A stretch of 64,000 nt of DNA from Nautilus pompilius (GCA_018389105.1 JACATO010000592.1:434001-498000); one strand, 5' to 3'. Positions 36,128-48,299 are shown, counted from the stretch's first letter. The notes: generated from the letters alone by a model not told the origin. Translations and numbers: made by a program.

Positions 36128-36320
36128 ACAGGGCAGTAGTTCAGTGGTTAGCCTATTGGACTGTAAGGTTAAGGGCCTGAGTTCACACACCCCGACCCTT
36201 TATGGAAATGGCTCAGTTTAGGAAACTTCCCTGACATGATTTCTTCTCGATCTTCTTCCCCAGCCAGTCAGTGGACTTTTCCTGCCAATGTTGGAACTAT
36301 CACATCTTAGTATGGCAACT
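36128..36320 (+). repeat. tRNA-derived SINE copy
   Basis: GGCAGTAGTTCAGTGGTTAG is A-box-like, and CTGAGTTCACACACC sits where the B box belongs. The body has GGCTCAGTTTAGGAAACTTC, CCTGACATGATTTCTTCTCG and CCAGCCAGTCAGTGG, matching other copies, then ends ATCTTAGTATGGC. The 3' part is truncated. Confidence 0.65.
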
Positions 36321-38057
36321 TTATTTTTGGTTATAAATGAAATATGGGGGAAAGATGTGGTAATTCAAAGTTACTTTGCATAAATTACTGCTGGTTTTAA
36401 AGAGAAGTATAGAAAACAATAAAATGTTGGGCCATGTGCAGCTTCATCTAAAGTTTCTTTATTGTGTACTCTTCTACCCCTCTAAATCTTTTATAGGTAA
36501 CTTCTAGTTTTCTTCAGAAGGGAGAATAAAGGTCCATTAAAGAGATAAGCTTAAGATCCAGATAGTGAATAGTAGTATACATTTTGCAGTTATTTCACCA
36601 TTTACATTACAATTAGGAATTAAAGGGTCAGTCTCCAAAGAGCTAAATTTATAATTAACAACAGTACAGTGAGGAAAGTTTCCCCCTCAACAACAACAAC
36701 AAGGAATCAAGGCAGCTCTACAATCTTATCTGAGCCTGTGACAAAAGCAAATCTTCATTAACTCCATATATCAATAACAACAGCAACAAAATCATCAAAG
36801 ATAAGCAAATAATCCGCCCCCCCCTCTCTTGTTTTGATCCCTTAAAGAAATGCTTAGGGAATAGTCTTTATTTGGAAAGGAACACTCCAAGGCACCTACA
36901 GATTGGTGTGAAAACGCCTTTGATAAATCACAGGGGAATAATCACATCATATTGATACACGCTCGTTGTTTTTCTAATTATTATTATTATTCCACATTTT
37001 TGTAATCATTTGTTTATTTTACCAAATACTCGATATTATCAGATTTATCAGTTTTGCACATTATCTTTTTTTTTTAAATAGATTTTTGTCATAAAAAAAA
37101 CAAGAAAAAGCCCACGCTGTTTACTGCTGGCAAAGTCTCATGGGGTCTTAATTCATTTTATTAAAAAAAAAAAAATGCGAAAGGAGAAAAGAAATAATGC
37201 ATTTGATTTTGCATTGGTCTTCCACCTAATTCTGATCTGGCTGAGACTGGAAGCCAGTAATTATAGTCATAAAATTGATACCCTTTGACTGGCCAGCAAA
37301 CACTTTCATCCTATTTTATAGCACTAAATCATCTGGTCTGACAAAGGAAGAGAAGCCAGCTAGCTAAGACGTGATTAAATGAACTTCCACAGATGGGACT
37401 TACATGACACAAAATAAAGATAAAAATTGATGAGGCTTGGAGAATGGTTAGAGCCAGGGTTGGTCGGGATATTATGCCCAAACTTTCCAGAACTGCGGAT
37501 GCGGCGCTGGCAATAAGAATTAAGAAAATGATAGAAACGAGCTCCCTGATCGCTAATGTAAAGTGTTAGAATTTGCCAGGTCTCCTTTGTTATTTTGTAG
37601 TTTCTTTCTTTTGTAATTTTCTTTACTGCTTTGGGGTGGAGTTCTGGGCGCTAGAAGATGTTTGGAAAGAGGGGAGAATTTTTATTTATTTATTTACTGG
37701 TTTTTTTGCAAGTTGGAAACAATTCATAATCTCAGAGTCTGTTGCTCCAGTTACCACGGGGTTAAAAATTCATGGGTGGCATTTATCAGTTTTACGTCTG
37801 GAGGGGTCACTAGCAGGTTTTGATTATACAAAAATAAAAATACAATAAAGGGCTGGGATTCCCTTTGAGGTTAAGCAAGATCAGTGAACACCATCTGCTT
37901 TGCTTCTGTATGTACATTTTTGTTTGTAAGCTGGGAAAGAGAAGAATATCTCTTAACGTAAACTTTAAATCGTTTTTATCATTAAATAAGTTTTCCACTG
38001 TCCAGCATCTTTAAACACACAAATGTTTCCATCATCTCAGTGCTGAGTAAGCTCACA
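36321..38057. other. non-coding DNA, nothing recognised
   Basis: AT-rich with homopolymer tracts, including C8 near 36817. The stretch 37430-37560 is more G+C-rich and repeat-free, but shows no feature I can name. Confidence 0.4.
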
Positions 38058-38512
38058 CATCTCTCTCTCTTTCTCTCTGTGTTCTGACATCATATCTCTG
38101 CACTGATGTCACATCTCTCTAGAGCTGACATCATCTCTCTCTCTCTGATCTGACAATGTCTCTGTGCTGACGTCACCTCTCTCTTTCTCTCTCTCTGTGT
38201 TCTGACATCATGTCTCTGCACTGATGTCACATCTCTCTAGAGCTGACATCATCTCTCTCTCTCTGATCTGACAATGTCTCTGTGCTGACGTCACCTCTCT
38301 CTTTCTCTCTCTCTGTGTTCTGACATCATGTCTCTGTACTGACATCACCTTCTCTCTCTAGAGCTGACATCATCTCTCTCTCTCTGATCTGACAATGTCT
38401 CTGTGCTGACGTCACCTCTCTCTTTCTCTCTCTCTCTCTGTGTTCTGACATCATGTCTCTGTACTGACATCACCTTCTCTCTCTAGAGCTGACATCATCA
38501 TTCTCTCTCTCT
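38058..38512. repeat. minisatellite, ~118-bp unit with TGACGTCA
   Basis: The landmark GTTCTGACATCAT recurs at 38081, 38199, 38317 and 38442, spacings of 118, 118 and 125 bp. Each unit alternates CT-rich tracts with TGACATCA, TGATGTCA and TGACGTCA words. The canonical palindrome TGACGTCA (CRE, the CREB/ATF site) occurs exactly at 38168-38175, 38286-38293 and 38407-38414. Later units differ by ACTGACATCACCTTC and a longer CT tract, so at least two unit variants exist. About 3.7 units are present. Confidence 0.9.
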
Positions 38513-39450
38513 TGAGAAAGAAAGAAAACAGCTTTCAATTGAAGATGATGACAAAATTTCTATGGACAGACCAACTTTCAATTTGATTTGTATAAAACAG
38601 TGGAACTATCTAAGATTAGACAACTGACAGCAAAGGCAAAATCAAAATCTTTCAAGCATCACTAACAGGAGGAAAACCAGAATATTTCAAGTTGAACCCA
38701 AATAGACCAGTCAGGGTGTTCGTGGACTAACTGAAAAACGTTGGTAAGAAAAGGGGGGGGGAATTGAAATCATCAATGTTCAGCTAAAACTATAACAATA
38801 TAGCAACCTGAAAGGTATGACTCATCTGAAGTGTGAAATCTGATACTCTTTAATTTAAAATATTCAAGATTTTATAAACAGAGAAGAAAATATATTTCCT
38901 ATCAAATATTGGGGAACATTTTATATGAAGAAAGTCCAAAAGAAAGAAAGGTTTAACAGAACCCTTATGCCATAAAAAGGGGAATCTATTTTATTTTTAA
39001 AACTTGAAGAGCCAGTTTCAATGATTCTATGAGCAACATGGATGTATCTAGAGGAATAGCTGAACAAAAGAATCCTAATATCTGATTGGTTCCACAGTTT
39101 ATAAAGTTCTATCCAGTGACCCTTGTGTACCATAGTTAGTCATAAAAATCAAAATATTGACCTGTTGACCGCTTGGCAAGATTTTGTACATTTCTCTTAA
39201 GCTATCCACAACTAATAATCCATACCTTTAATCAATCAATTATAATCACTTTCTGCCTTTTCAGGTGTTTATTATAAAATTTGTTAAATAAGAACATCTT
39301 ATTAGGAAAGTTCAGTGGAAGATGTTTTTTGCGTATACTTATCTGAAATTGGTGTGGTGATAGAGAGAGAAAATTAACCAAAATTATTATAAAGCATCTC
39401 TTCTTTTAGGGATAAAAATTAATGTGATATATTAACTAGTGTCAAAATAA
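38513..39450. other. non-coding DNA, nothing recognised
   Basis: AT-rich with a G9 run at about 38753-38761. No supported gene. Confidence 0.4.
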
Positions 39451-39774
39451 CCCAGAAGGACTGAGTGCTTCAATCAATTTGATATCTTAGTATGCCATAT
39501 GGGGGCATGCAACAAAGTTACAGCTCTGTTCATTATAAAAGATGTCATCTGCAGTTCCATGCACTCTAGAAAGAACTATGGGCCAGCTAAAAAGTCAGCT
39601 CTCATTTTGCAACGTCAGTGTTTTCCAATAGAAGCATTGGCCATTAGAGTGTCTTCTCCCACTGATTTTGAAAATGTTCTTAGTAGAAGTGATTTAGTGC
39701 CATTGCTGAGAAGAAAGGAAAATTGTAATGAACCATTCCTTAAGTGCTGCCATTTGGATCCTATGTGCAGTTAA
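39451..39774 (+). CDS. unrecognised open frame, possible decayed gene fragment
   Basis: One frame is open for 107 codons, with Met at 39499. The peptide is mixed and basic (ILQRQCFPIEALAIRVSSPT and onward) and ends HLDPMCS. It looks more protein-like than neighbouring frames, but no family is recognised and no clear splice sites bound it. It could be a transposon-derived or retrocopied fragment. Confidence 0.2.
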   Translation, partial: PRRTECFNQFDILVCHMGACNKVTALFIIKDVICSSMHSRKNYGPAKKSALILQRQCFPIEALAIRVSSPTDFENVLSRSDLVPLLRRKENCNEPFLKCCHLDPMCS

Positions 39775-40061
39775 GGAATTCTAGCTGTTTTGTTTTTAAA
39801 CTTTTAATCTATTTATTTATTTATTATATTTTGAGATAGCCAAGCAAGGTTTCCATTAGTGAATTCAAACCACAACTCCAAGAATCTGACTGCCAGTACT
39901 CACCAGATGGCCACAGGGTTCAGCACCCTTTCTTTCCCAATGGAAAATATTCGCAGGTCAAAAGTCAAGCAGGAGGGGGCAGAGGTGTCAGGTGTTTCTG
40001 GAGATTTTCAGAAACAGTACTTATTGAAGTATTTAGCACCTTTTCCTCTTCTTCTGGAAAC

Positions 40062-40186
40062 TGTATCGTGAAATCAAATCTAAAATTACTTAAAGTTTAC
40101 AAAATAACAATACAGTATTTAATGTAATTATTATAATTGAATCTTTGTTTTCTGTGTTTGAATCAAGGACTCTCAGTGGTATGGGT
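40062..40186 (+). repeat. direct duplication, copy A
   Basis: This segment matches 41507-41644 in the same orientation. Shared text includes ATTACTTAAAGTTTACAAAA, AACAATACAGTATTT, TGTAATTATTATAATTGAAT and TGTGTTTGAATCAAGGACT. Copy A lacks an AGAGATCT-type insert present in copy B. Confidence 0.9.
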
Positions 40187-40872
40187 CAGCCTTCCACCAT
40201 TCATCAGAAAATACCAAGAATGCAGACGGTGCCATCGTCATCCCAAAACACATGCAAGGTTTTCCAGTAATTTCTAATGAGAACTCAAAACAATTAGGTG
40301 TTTTTCAGGTGACCACCTAAATGTGAGTACAAACTCAAAAATTCATCACATATCTGATCTAGCTGCAGTCTGGGTTTTTAGACTACCAGCCTCAATATTA
40401 TTTCACACATGGAAATCCACCTTAATGCTAATGAATGTAGGGAGATGCTTTTCTTTAATGAAGTCTATTACTGGTGAAGTAAACCAGCAACAACGTCCTC
40501 ATTTTACTCTTATAAGCTCCCCAGGGGTTTGACCAGAATAAAACTGGACTTTTGAAAACACTGTATCAGCAAGTCTCAAGTAGTTTTTACCCCCCACCCC
40601 TGATTTCTATTATCAGGAGATGTTTGGTCAGTTGCCTTTTCACTGCAACATTGAATCTACAGTCACGGCAAACCTAATCCATCACCCTCAATCACAAATT
40701 TAAAGCTGTAACCACAGTTTTGCATGGTTAAATAAGCATTCACTAAACAATGCTGTCATTCGATTTACTGATTATCTTTGTCAATAAATAGTCTAAAATA
40801 AAGCAAAGCTTTTGCATGTATGTAATAACACTGTAGTAATGTGTACACCCCTCCTTCCAAGGTAAATAAATA

Positions 40873-40965
40873 TTAGGGAAGTCATTCAAATGGAATCTGC
40901 CTAAAACAGCACTGCCATAATAGTACCCACTCCAACCACCAGTTTTCATTTATCTGAATGTCAGG
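40873..40965. repeat. short palindromic MITE-like repeat, diverged copy
   Basis: TTAGGGAAGTCATTCAAATG starts the unit, and CCAGTTTTCATTTATCTGAA ends it in inverted form. The centre contains CACTGCCATAATAGTACCC. It has a few small insertions. Confidence 0.6.
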
Positions 40966-41506
40966 TCTTCCAATGATATTGGTTTCCTAGAAGAACAAGG
41001 TGTCTGCTACCATAATTACACCACAGTGGCCACATGAGAGAGAGACTTTAGTGGTGTCTTAATTATGAATACTGTCAAATCACAAAAAGTTAGCAATGTG
41101 TCCCCTCTCCCATGAAGAAAAGCCTGAAACTGGCCATCATATTTCCATGGTTTTCATTCAACAGAAACCAGACTTTTCAGCCAAAGCAGAATTATAAATA
41201 TTATAGAACATCTGGATCTATCTTAAGATTACTAACAATATGTTTCTGCCTGTGAAATTAGCTGAGTTTTCATTTTTTCATTCACACCAAATTTCAGTAG
41301 GAAGTTGCATGATATCTGTAGCAATGTTATCCTAAGTTAGAAGATACGCTGCTCTTATTACTGTTTTTGTGGATACTGTATACTGCAATCTGGGTTCTCA
41401 TGGCATCCATCTAGAAGCAAGTTGTATTTGAACTCTTCTGATTACAAGTTGTAGGAAAACTGTCTTCTGGCTAAGTTTGATTAAAAGACTAATTGTTTTA
41501 CCTAAT

Positions 41507-41644
41507 TGTATCATGAAATCAGATAAAAAAATTACTTAAAGTTTACAAAACAACAATACAGTATTTCAGAGAGATCTTGATGTAATTATTATAATTGAAT
41601 CTTTGTTTTCTGTGTTTGAATCAAGGACTATCAGTGGTATGGGT
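41507..41644 (+). repeat. direct duplication, copy B
   Basis: It lies about 1.45 kb from copy A at 40062-40186, with about 90 percent identity by eye over the aligned part plus a ~12-bp insert (CAGAGAGATCTTG). The flanks do not match. Confidence 0.9.
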
Positions 41645-42814
41645 TGTTCACTTTGGTTATAAAATGAATAGTTACCATGTTACTATTGCAAGAATCTCAA
41701 CGATATACTTCCTTTGAAGCATCTCAGTGAAGGAAGAAAAAGGACAATTGCTTTTCAGAAACAAATCGGCATGATGATGTTTGCATGGTAGCTGCTTCCA
41801 CCTCCCTTCTTGCTTGCAAGTGTGCTTATTGCACTCCCCCACCTTCTTTTTTTCATCCATTCCATTATTGCTTTCTAACATTTTCTTTCAGATTATGAAT
41901 CTGTGGGTATCACTGATAACCAGCTGACAACCCTACCAAGTTGCAGTCACCATGCAATTCCCAACATTCCCATCCCAGTTGAACTGTCACGGTTCATCAC
42001 GAAGATGCCTTAATTGAAGTCATTCAGGTCCAGAGGAAGGTCACTCCAAGCATCATGTGCCTGCATTTAATATAGCAATTTTTTCATGTACTTGTGCATA
42101 TCCTGGTGGTAGGGAATGTTGTGCATAGTCTCCAGTCCTCACTAAGGGTGGGATGCTCAATAATGCATGGGCATAGACTCCTTGAGAATGCTTGATTTTT
42201 GGATGGATATATCACTTTATTATGTCCAGACCCTTTTTGATTCAGAACATACATATGCTAATCATCTATTTTGAACTCTTTTAGTCTTTTAGCCACTTTC
42301 TAATAAATATTCTAAAGCAGCCATAATGTTCAAAAACCAATAACAACAGCTGGGACAGAATACTTGGTATCTTTTATAGAAACTGTATTTGTAAGAGCTT
42401 TGTGCATGTCTAAGTTTCAAACTTATAATAAAGTATATAAAAGACCAGTATCAAACTGCAGTAGTAAGTTGTATACATACATACCTTTTTAATAAATCCT
42501 ATCTACAGTGATTTGTGTGTAATTTAGCATTTACTGATATAATTACCATACTGGACATAAGCCATCCTACCAGTTATTTTATGTTACCTTGGTTTTTGAG
42601 TCTGATAACTTTTAAAAAATTTATTTTGTGAGGAAGGTAATCATATTTCTAATCTACCTGATTACCTGTCCCTTATGATGCCTAGATTCTGAATTGTGAT
42701 TAATTAGTTTAATTTAAAAACTGACCAAGTCCAAAGGCTTATGAAATAAAACCATCCAATACATAAAGCAGCACAATGTTTTGAGATTTAATAAAGTTAG
42801 TCATCCCTTTTCAG
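41645..42814. other. non-coding DNA, nothing recognised
   Basis: No supported gene or repeat beyond short AT-rich tracts. Confidence 0.4.
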
Positions 42815-43027
42815 TATAGATTTCATGAAAGTCTTAGACAGTACGATAAGCATAGATGATCTCCTCCCTAATAACTTATCTTATGAAAGCAGGGCATTTA
42901 AGGTGCTAAGGGGATCAAATAAGTGTCAGTTTAGCTTCTGCAGACTTCATTCCATTTATATACCAGGTAAAAGTACCATGGATCATAACTATAAATTGTC
43001 TAAAGTATCAGCACAGCTTAATATAAG
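42815..43027 (+). CDS. candidate exon, unrecognised protein
   Basis: The acceptor TAGTCATCCCTTTTCAG precedes one frame open for 213 bp, ending at the donor ATAAG|GTAAAT. An earlier donor, ACCAG|GTAAAA at 42966, lies in the same open frame, so two splice forms are possible. The peptide (KVLDSTISIDDLLPNNLSYE, then ESRAFKVLRGSNKCQFSFCR) is non-repetitive and reads like a real protein, but I cannot name it. Phase is 2 in, and 2 out (or 1 out with the earlier donor). Confidence 0.35.
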
Positions 43028-43880
43028 GTAAATGGTGTTGCTTTTCAGCAATAACATTGTAGACAACTAGAATTAAGACAATAAGGAGAATTTTGTTTTT
43101 GTTTTCTCTCTCCCTGGGATAAGGGGTCCCTTAGTAAATCTTAATGGCTTTTGCCCCCCCCCTTTTAATGACTAAACTAAGTAAGTTTCTATTTACTAAA
43201 GTTCAGTAATGATTTAATTATTAGTAAATCCAATAACCAAAGCCACGATAATAAGTCGATCTTTACAGACTCCTTTGTTTAGCAGATAATCTGCAAGGTT
43301 TATAAAAGTTAAAACTTTATTTAAATAGTGAAATTTTGCTGCGTACAGACAGTCAGCTGAGACCTGGCTGAAGGGTCAACAGCTGCCTAGATGGTATCTG
43401 GGTGGCTATCGTTCAAACATCCCTAAATAACGTGCCACGACAGTCCTCTTTCTTCAACTGTTCATCCGTAATCAGGAATTAAACAAACAGAAATGAACTC
43501 GGGTGCTAAGTCATTGTTCCAGCTTGCCAACCGTGACGCTTTGACGTGGAGCAGTGTAAATATTGAATGTTTACGTGGTGTAAAAATAACGCATAATAAT
43601 ACGTTTTTTAAAATGTAAGAAATTTGAAAAAAATGGCGAAGATGTTTCTAAAAAAAGAGACATCTCTTCTTCTTCCCCCCCCCCCACCACCCATCATTGT
43701 TAATGATCCAAAAAGCTCTTTAAGGAAACACCACGAATCAGAATTAAGTATCTTGGTTGGCTGTGGGAGCGGACCGGTCAGAACAGTGCCAAGCAGCCAT
43801 GCTGCCACCACCGATAGATTCAATGAACCAAGTCAGAACTGCCCCCCCATCCCGGCATGAAGTGAAGCTGGCTGGGCCTT

Positions 43881-43898
43881 CTGCTGCTGCTGCTGCAG
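43881..43898. repeat. (CTG)n trinucleotide repeat
   Basis: Five to six CTG repeats ending in GCAGCC, able to form a small hairpin. Confidence 0.85.
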
Positions 43899-44999
43899 CC
43901 TGGCACCCTAATGCCTAGTAGCAATCTTTCCTCTAATCTCAAACATAATTTTAAAATTTTGGCTGTCAGACCCAAATCTTCCAACAGATAATAAAATTAC
44001 AGACTTTTGTTACCCCCGCATAGATAAATATTTTCTCATTTATAACTTACAGATATTTACTTTCCTATTATTTTTTTTACTAAAGGAGTTTTCTAGCACT
44101 AGACTTTACAGAGTGTTCAAAGAATTAAATGTCATAAGGTTATTAACATGGAAAGTTATTTAAATATTTCAGAGATCCCAATCTTGGAGTCTGTTTTCTA
44201 AATTATAATTGCAAATGTAATGGGTAATTCAGATCTTCTGACTATTTGCTTGTAATAAGAACCAATAATAACTGGAAAGTCGTATGTTTTCATCGTTGGT
44301 GGCAGTGTACTTTTTTGGTTTCCTCCCTCATGGTTCTGTATACATTTTATGACAGTGATACTCGATCCCATCACCAATGATGTGGAAGAACATAAGCTAT
44401 TAGCTCGTCAACAGACATGTGCATGTAAGCGAGCATCTTTTTTTTTTTTTGGCATATTATTAGCAGCTTCCAAACAATTCAGTTCCCTCCTCTGGTTCAT
44501 CAGTCATGAAGATTTCCCCTTACTGAATTCCATGATGCTATCTGCCAATTTTCTCTCAGACTCAGGCAAATATTTGGTGGTGTGATCAGAGTACGAAGCA
44601 TGCAATAAGAAATGAGTGGGATTTCACTTCTTGTCTCGTTTTTACCAATGCATAACAAGAAGGGCCAACAGAACAGCTGTCTCAACACATCAGATTAATG
44701 GAGTTAACCTCCTTGAATCGATACGTTTTTAATATTCCCAGTAGCAAGTTTAGGCAATTTTCTGCATGTATCACATCTCTCTTGACACTGAAACATTTGT
44801 GAAGGGATGGTTGGGGGGGGGGCGATTTTCTATGGATATAGCTGCTAAAGACGAACCATATCTATCATGTCATGGCAAAGGACTCGATGCCAACATGTAT
44901 GCTGTAATCACAGCACTGATGAAATTGGATGAAAGATGATCTGATCTTAACTGATATTTAATAAATAGCCTTCCCGACAGCCTTACAGCCCGTCCAGAC

Positions 45000-45680
45000 A
45001 GTTCCCAGATTTACTGTCAGTGGCTGAATTATGCATACAATCAGGAATTGGACCAGAGTGTCAGCTGAACACACAGTATTGCCCCTGCATGCCACGACAA
45101 ATTTTCTCCGTTTGAGTGATATTGAGCATAAACTAATTACAAAGCCCCACGGTCGATACATATACCTCGCATCTCCACACCCAGCCAGCCCTCTGATATT
45201 GATGAAATTGATTTCAACCAGGAACAAATGATATGAATATTAGGGAAAAATGTGAGTGATAAATATCAGAGAGTTCAGGAATTGATTTAATTTTGGTATT
45301 GGTGTTAGGGTCGCTATTTCCCAGTTGAGATGATCGTGAAAGATAATTCTTTACGGGCCTCTGCTGTTTACGAGCTGATGAATGGCTGATGCGCGCACAC
45401 ATCATTAGATTCATTTAACCCTGGGTCCCGCTGCCAAGCCAGTATTTCCAAGTAATTCTTCAAGAGATTTACTGGGTACCGACTTCCCTAATCTGGTGTC
45501 AGTCGACTCTTCATCAGCGAGAAATATGGAGACAATTAGAAAGGACCCACCCGCATATGACTGCACGATAAATACAACCACTTTTACGACAGTTACAATG
45601 TGTACTGCTCCTAAATAACGGGTAGTAGTCAGATGGAAAACTTTCACTAATGCATGGGTCGAACTGCGCATGTAATTGGC
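45000..45680. promoter_or_regulatory. possible conserved non-coding block
   Basis: About 680 bp of repeat-free sequence with higher G+C than its flanks, open frames on both strands and no codon-like bias. It contains homeodomain-type TAATTA in ATAAACTAATTACAAAGCCC. This is inference from texture; an unrecognised exon on the minus strand (45411-45671) is an alternative. Confidence 0.2.
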
Positions 45681-46447
45681 AAAACATTAAGATCTATGGT
45701 GGAATTTTTCAAATATGTCAATAGAAAGACTGAAATGGTCAGATATTGTAGCCAGCATGCTGTCATCACAGAATACTTTACTGGAGCGCTTTCTTCACAA
45801 TTGATTTATTTTGATAAATGGCTGGCATTTTGATACAGGATATTGTGGGGTCACCAATTTCTCGGGAGTTTGTAAATTTCTCGAATGGGTCGCATTTAAT
45901 GGAAACGCTCTGATAAAATTACTTTTTTTTTTTTCCACAATGAAGGAAACTGGAGGAAAACGCAACACAAAAGAATTAGGAGGGGATGTTTTATAGAGAG
46001 ACATAGTTAAAATGAATTAGAAGTTTTAGCCTAACAGTCTGATCCTTGGAAAGAAATATAAGACAACAACAAAAACCATCTCATTCTCCATAAAAACATC
46101 AGCTTTTCACAAAATAAGTAGGAAAAGGAAAAAGAAATCTTAAATCCTTGACAACAAAGATGGAGAGGCATGGAATGAAATCCAGGTTTTTACTACACTT
46201 TTATAATTTCATTTGTTGCCTATAGCATTTCAAAGTGCAGATAAATGAAACAAAAGTGTTTTATAAGCTGCTGTACATACATCTACAAAACTAAGTGAAT
46301 TACAGATAGTGGGAAATAAAGCTTTTACTTTCTTCCATCTGTTCCCTTGGTTAAACATTTTTTTTTTGTTTTGTTTCTCTTCCATCAAACTCCTCCTTTA
46401 CCCACAATTAACAAAACAGTGCCTATTATGTTCACATACTTTTTAAT

Positions 46448-46745
46448 ACAGCACCATGATGCATGGCTGAGGACCCCAGTCTGATTCCTGGTCAATGTTG
46501 GCTCAGTTTGGCATACATCCCTGGCATGGTATCTCCCTCTTCACTCTAAGCCAGCTATGTAGCTTTTTCTGGGCTCTCTGATTTCCTTACCTCCCACTTC
46601 TGAAAATGAAGAGTTCTAGTAGGGATTTCTCTGCCCGAGTCAAAAGAGTTGAGCCACTCATGGCACAGGATAGACAATGCCTCTCTAGTAGATAACCCTG
46701 GGGAGTAAGCATGGTGCTGCAATTGTCTCCCCTGTAGAGAGATTA
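46448..46745 (+). repeat. tRNA-derived SINE copy, near full length
   Basis: The head is diverged (GCATGGCTGAGGACC, TGATTCCTGG). The body matches the 60988-61270 copy at GTTTGGCAT, GGGCTCTCTGATT, AAGAGTTCTAGTAGGGATTT, CTCATGGCACAGGATAGA, TCTAGTAGATAAC and GTCTCCCCTGTAGAGA. It ends near an AT-rich tail. Confidence 0.75.
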
Positions 46746-47591
46746 TTTATCGTTGTAGAGAATGTCATACAGCATACTGACAGTATCATGATCAAAATTT
46801 TTTTCAAAATAACAATAAGATAGTTTCCAATTATTTAAAATTTAAATACTCAATAAGCCATATCTTTTAATCTTTTTCATAAATCTCCACTCACTATATC
46901 TACATGATTCATTACTGGGAGTGTTCAGGTGAAGCCGGTGCCAAATATGAAAATATAATAGAAACCAGATAAACAAACAACATCACAATTGTGTTTTCAT
47001 TAAAGGGGATCTGTGTTGCCCTAAATTTCCAAAATTTGCATTTACTCAAGAATTTTAATGTGGCCAAATATTTTTCAGAAAACAATGATACATGCATTGA
47101 CAGAATTGGTGACATCATTTTTGGGGGGGGATGTGAGGCACTGTGATGTACAGAAAGACAGATCGTCGCCTTCCAAAATGCATAAAACCCTGCCAGTTGC
47201 TAACATGCACTTCTTACCTTTGATTTTCAGTTTAAATTCATCCACGAAATAAGTACAAACAACTAACAATTCTGCTTTAAAGTTGATTTTTAAAGAATTA
47301 GCTTTTAAAAATAATTTTGTCCATTTTATGATTTACCTGTAGCAAAACAACGATGATAAAACATCAGTGCATGCACCAAGTTATTAATTACCAAATACAG
47401 AAGACTCTCTTCATTTGGTTCTGCAAAAGTTTTAATACAGGACACAGTGAAATATTCTTTACCACACCTATGGTTTTAAAAATACACGTAGATTATCTCA
47501 TTTTTGCATAGAGAATGGCAGCCATATTGAATCTAGGATGAATTTATTTGAATGATTGTAGAGTAATTTTCCTTTTGCTTTTTCTGACTTA

Positions 47592-48299
47592 CCATATTTT
47601 TTGGTTATAAGTCAAAGTGGAGTATAAGTCAAATAGGTCAATTTTCCAAGCCTTTATCTACATAAACGTCGTCGTACTTTTGTACAGTAATATCAGTGTA
47701 AAATTTCTGTCAGGGTTATAAAACAGCAGTGATGGATCACATAAAAGCGAGAGATTTGGCAAAGAGTTTTAGGCAAAATAAAGCAGCTTCAATCTGTACG
47801 AAACACAGTTCGATATGATTTCTGCACATCAAATAAAAAGTTGAATCATCTCACTTTGCAACCACAGTTTGCTTTTTTACTTTTTTCAGTCTGTTGTAAT
47901 GAATCCTTCACTTTTCGCCAATCGGGAAGACATTTCTCACTAACACCCTACTGCCATATTTCCACCATTGTTTTCAGCAAAATTCTCCACTTCCAGTTTA
48001 AAAGTTACAGTATATGCTTTCCCTTTCTCTATAGCAGGCATTTTCAAGTACGGTTAATATTTTTTTTCAACTTTGGCAAATTGATGCTCCCCTAACACAA
48101 TGATATCTGTCCCACCCCTAAGCACTAAATAAAAGGGAGGTAACTGAATCTGGGTCAGCATGCCCCCACACATACATGTACTTAAGCGTCCCATGTTCAC
48201 AGTATCATGATTTCATCCATATATAAGTCAGAGTGAAGTATAAGTTGATGGTCAGGCCTTTGTAGGAAAAAGTATTGACTTATACGCTGAGAAATATGG
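47592..48299 (-). mobile_element. pogo/Tigger-like DNA transposon, internally deleted
   Basis: The 708-bp unit begins CCATATTTTTTGGTTATAAG. Its right end reads, reverse-complemented, CCATATTTCTCAGCGTATAA. It is flanked by TA on both sides (47590-47591, 48300-48301). TATAAGTC is repeated within each terminal region, as in pogo-type elements. Inside, on the minus strand, lies only the N-terminal DNA-binding part of a transposase. The DDE catalytic domain is absent, so any movement would need a transposase from elsewhere. Confidence 0.75.
47846..48041 (-). pseudogene. remnant N-terminus of a pogo/Tigger-type transposase
   Basis: From an ATG at 48039-48041 the minus strand reads KGKAYTVTFKLEVENFAENN, which matches the BrkDBD/CENPB-type helix-turn-helix start of pogo-like and Jerky-like proteins (KRKxYTVEFKLxxVxFAExN pattern). 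After two stops and a frameshift, a second frame reads PDWRKVKDSLQQTEKSKKAN, matching the following WRK-K and basic hinge region. It ends TGA at 47846-47848. No catalytic part remains. Confidence 0.72.

Larger units (their letters stand above)
43028..46447. other. non-coding DNA with a candidate conserved block
   Basis: No supported gene. It holds a degraded half copy of the palindromic repeat ending CATCCCTAA near 43434, C9 and C11 homopolymers (about 43154 and 43675), a CTG run (43881-43898), and a G10 run near 44813. Confidence 0.4.

Noticed and set aside
40873..40878. TTAGGG at repeat ends as interstitial telomere sequence
   Set aside because: Only single TTAGGG units occur, as part of the palindromic repeat ends, not tandem telomere repeats.
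43624..43860. Frame with a polyproline run
   Set aside because: The prolines come from a C11 homopolymer; the frame depends on its exact length and has no recognisable domain.
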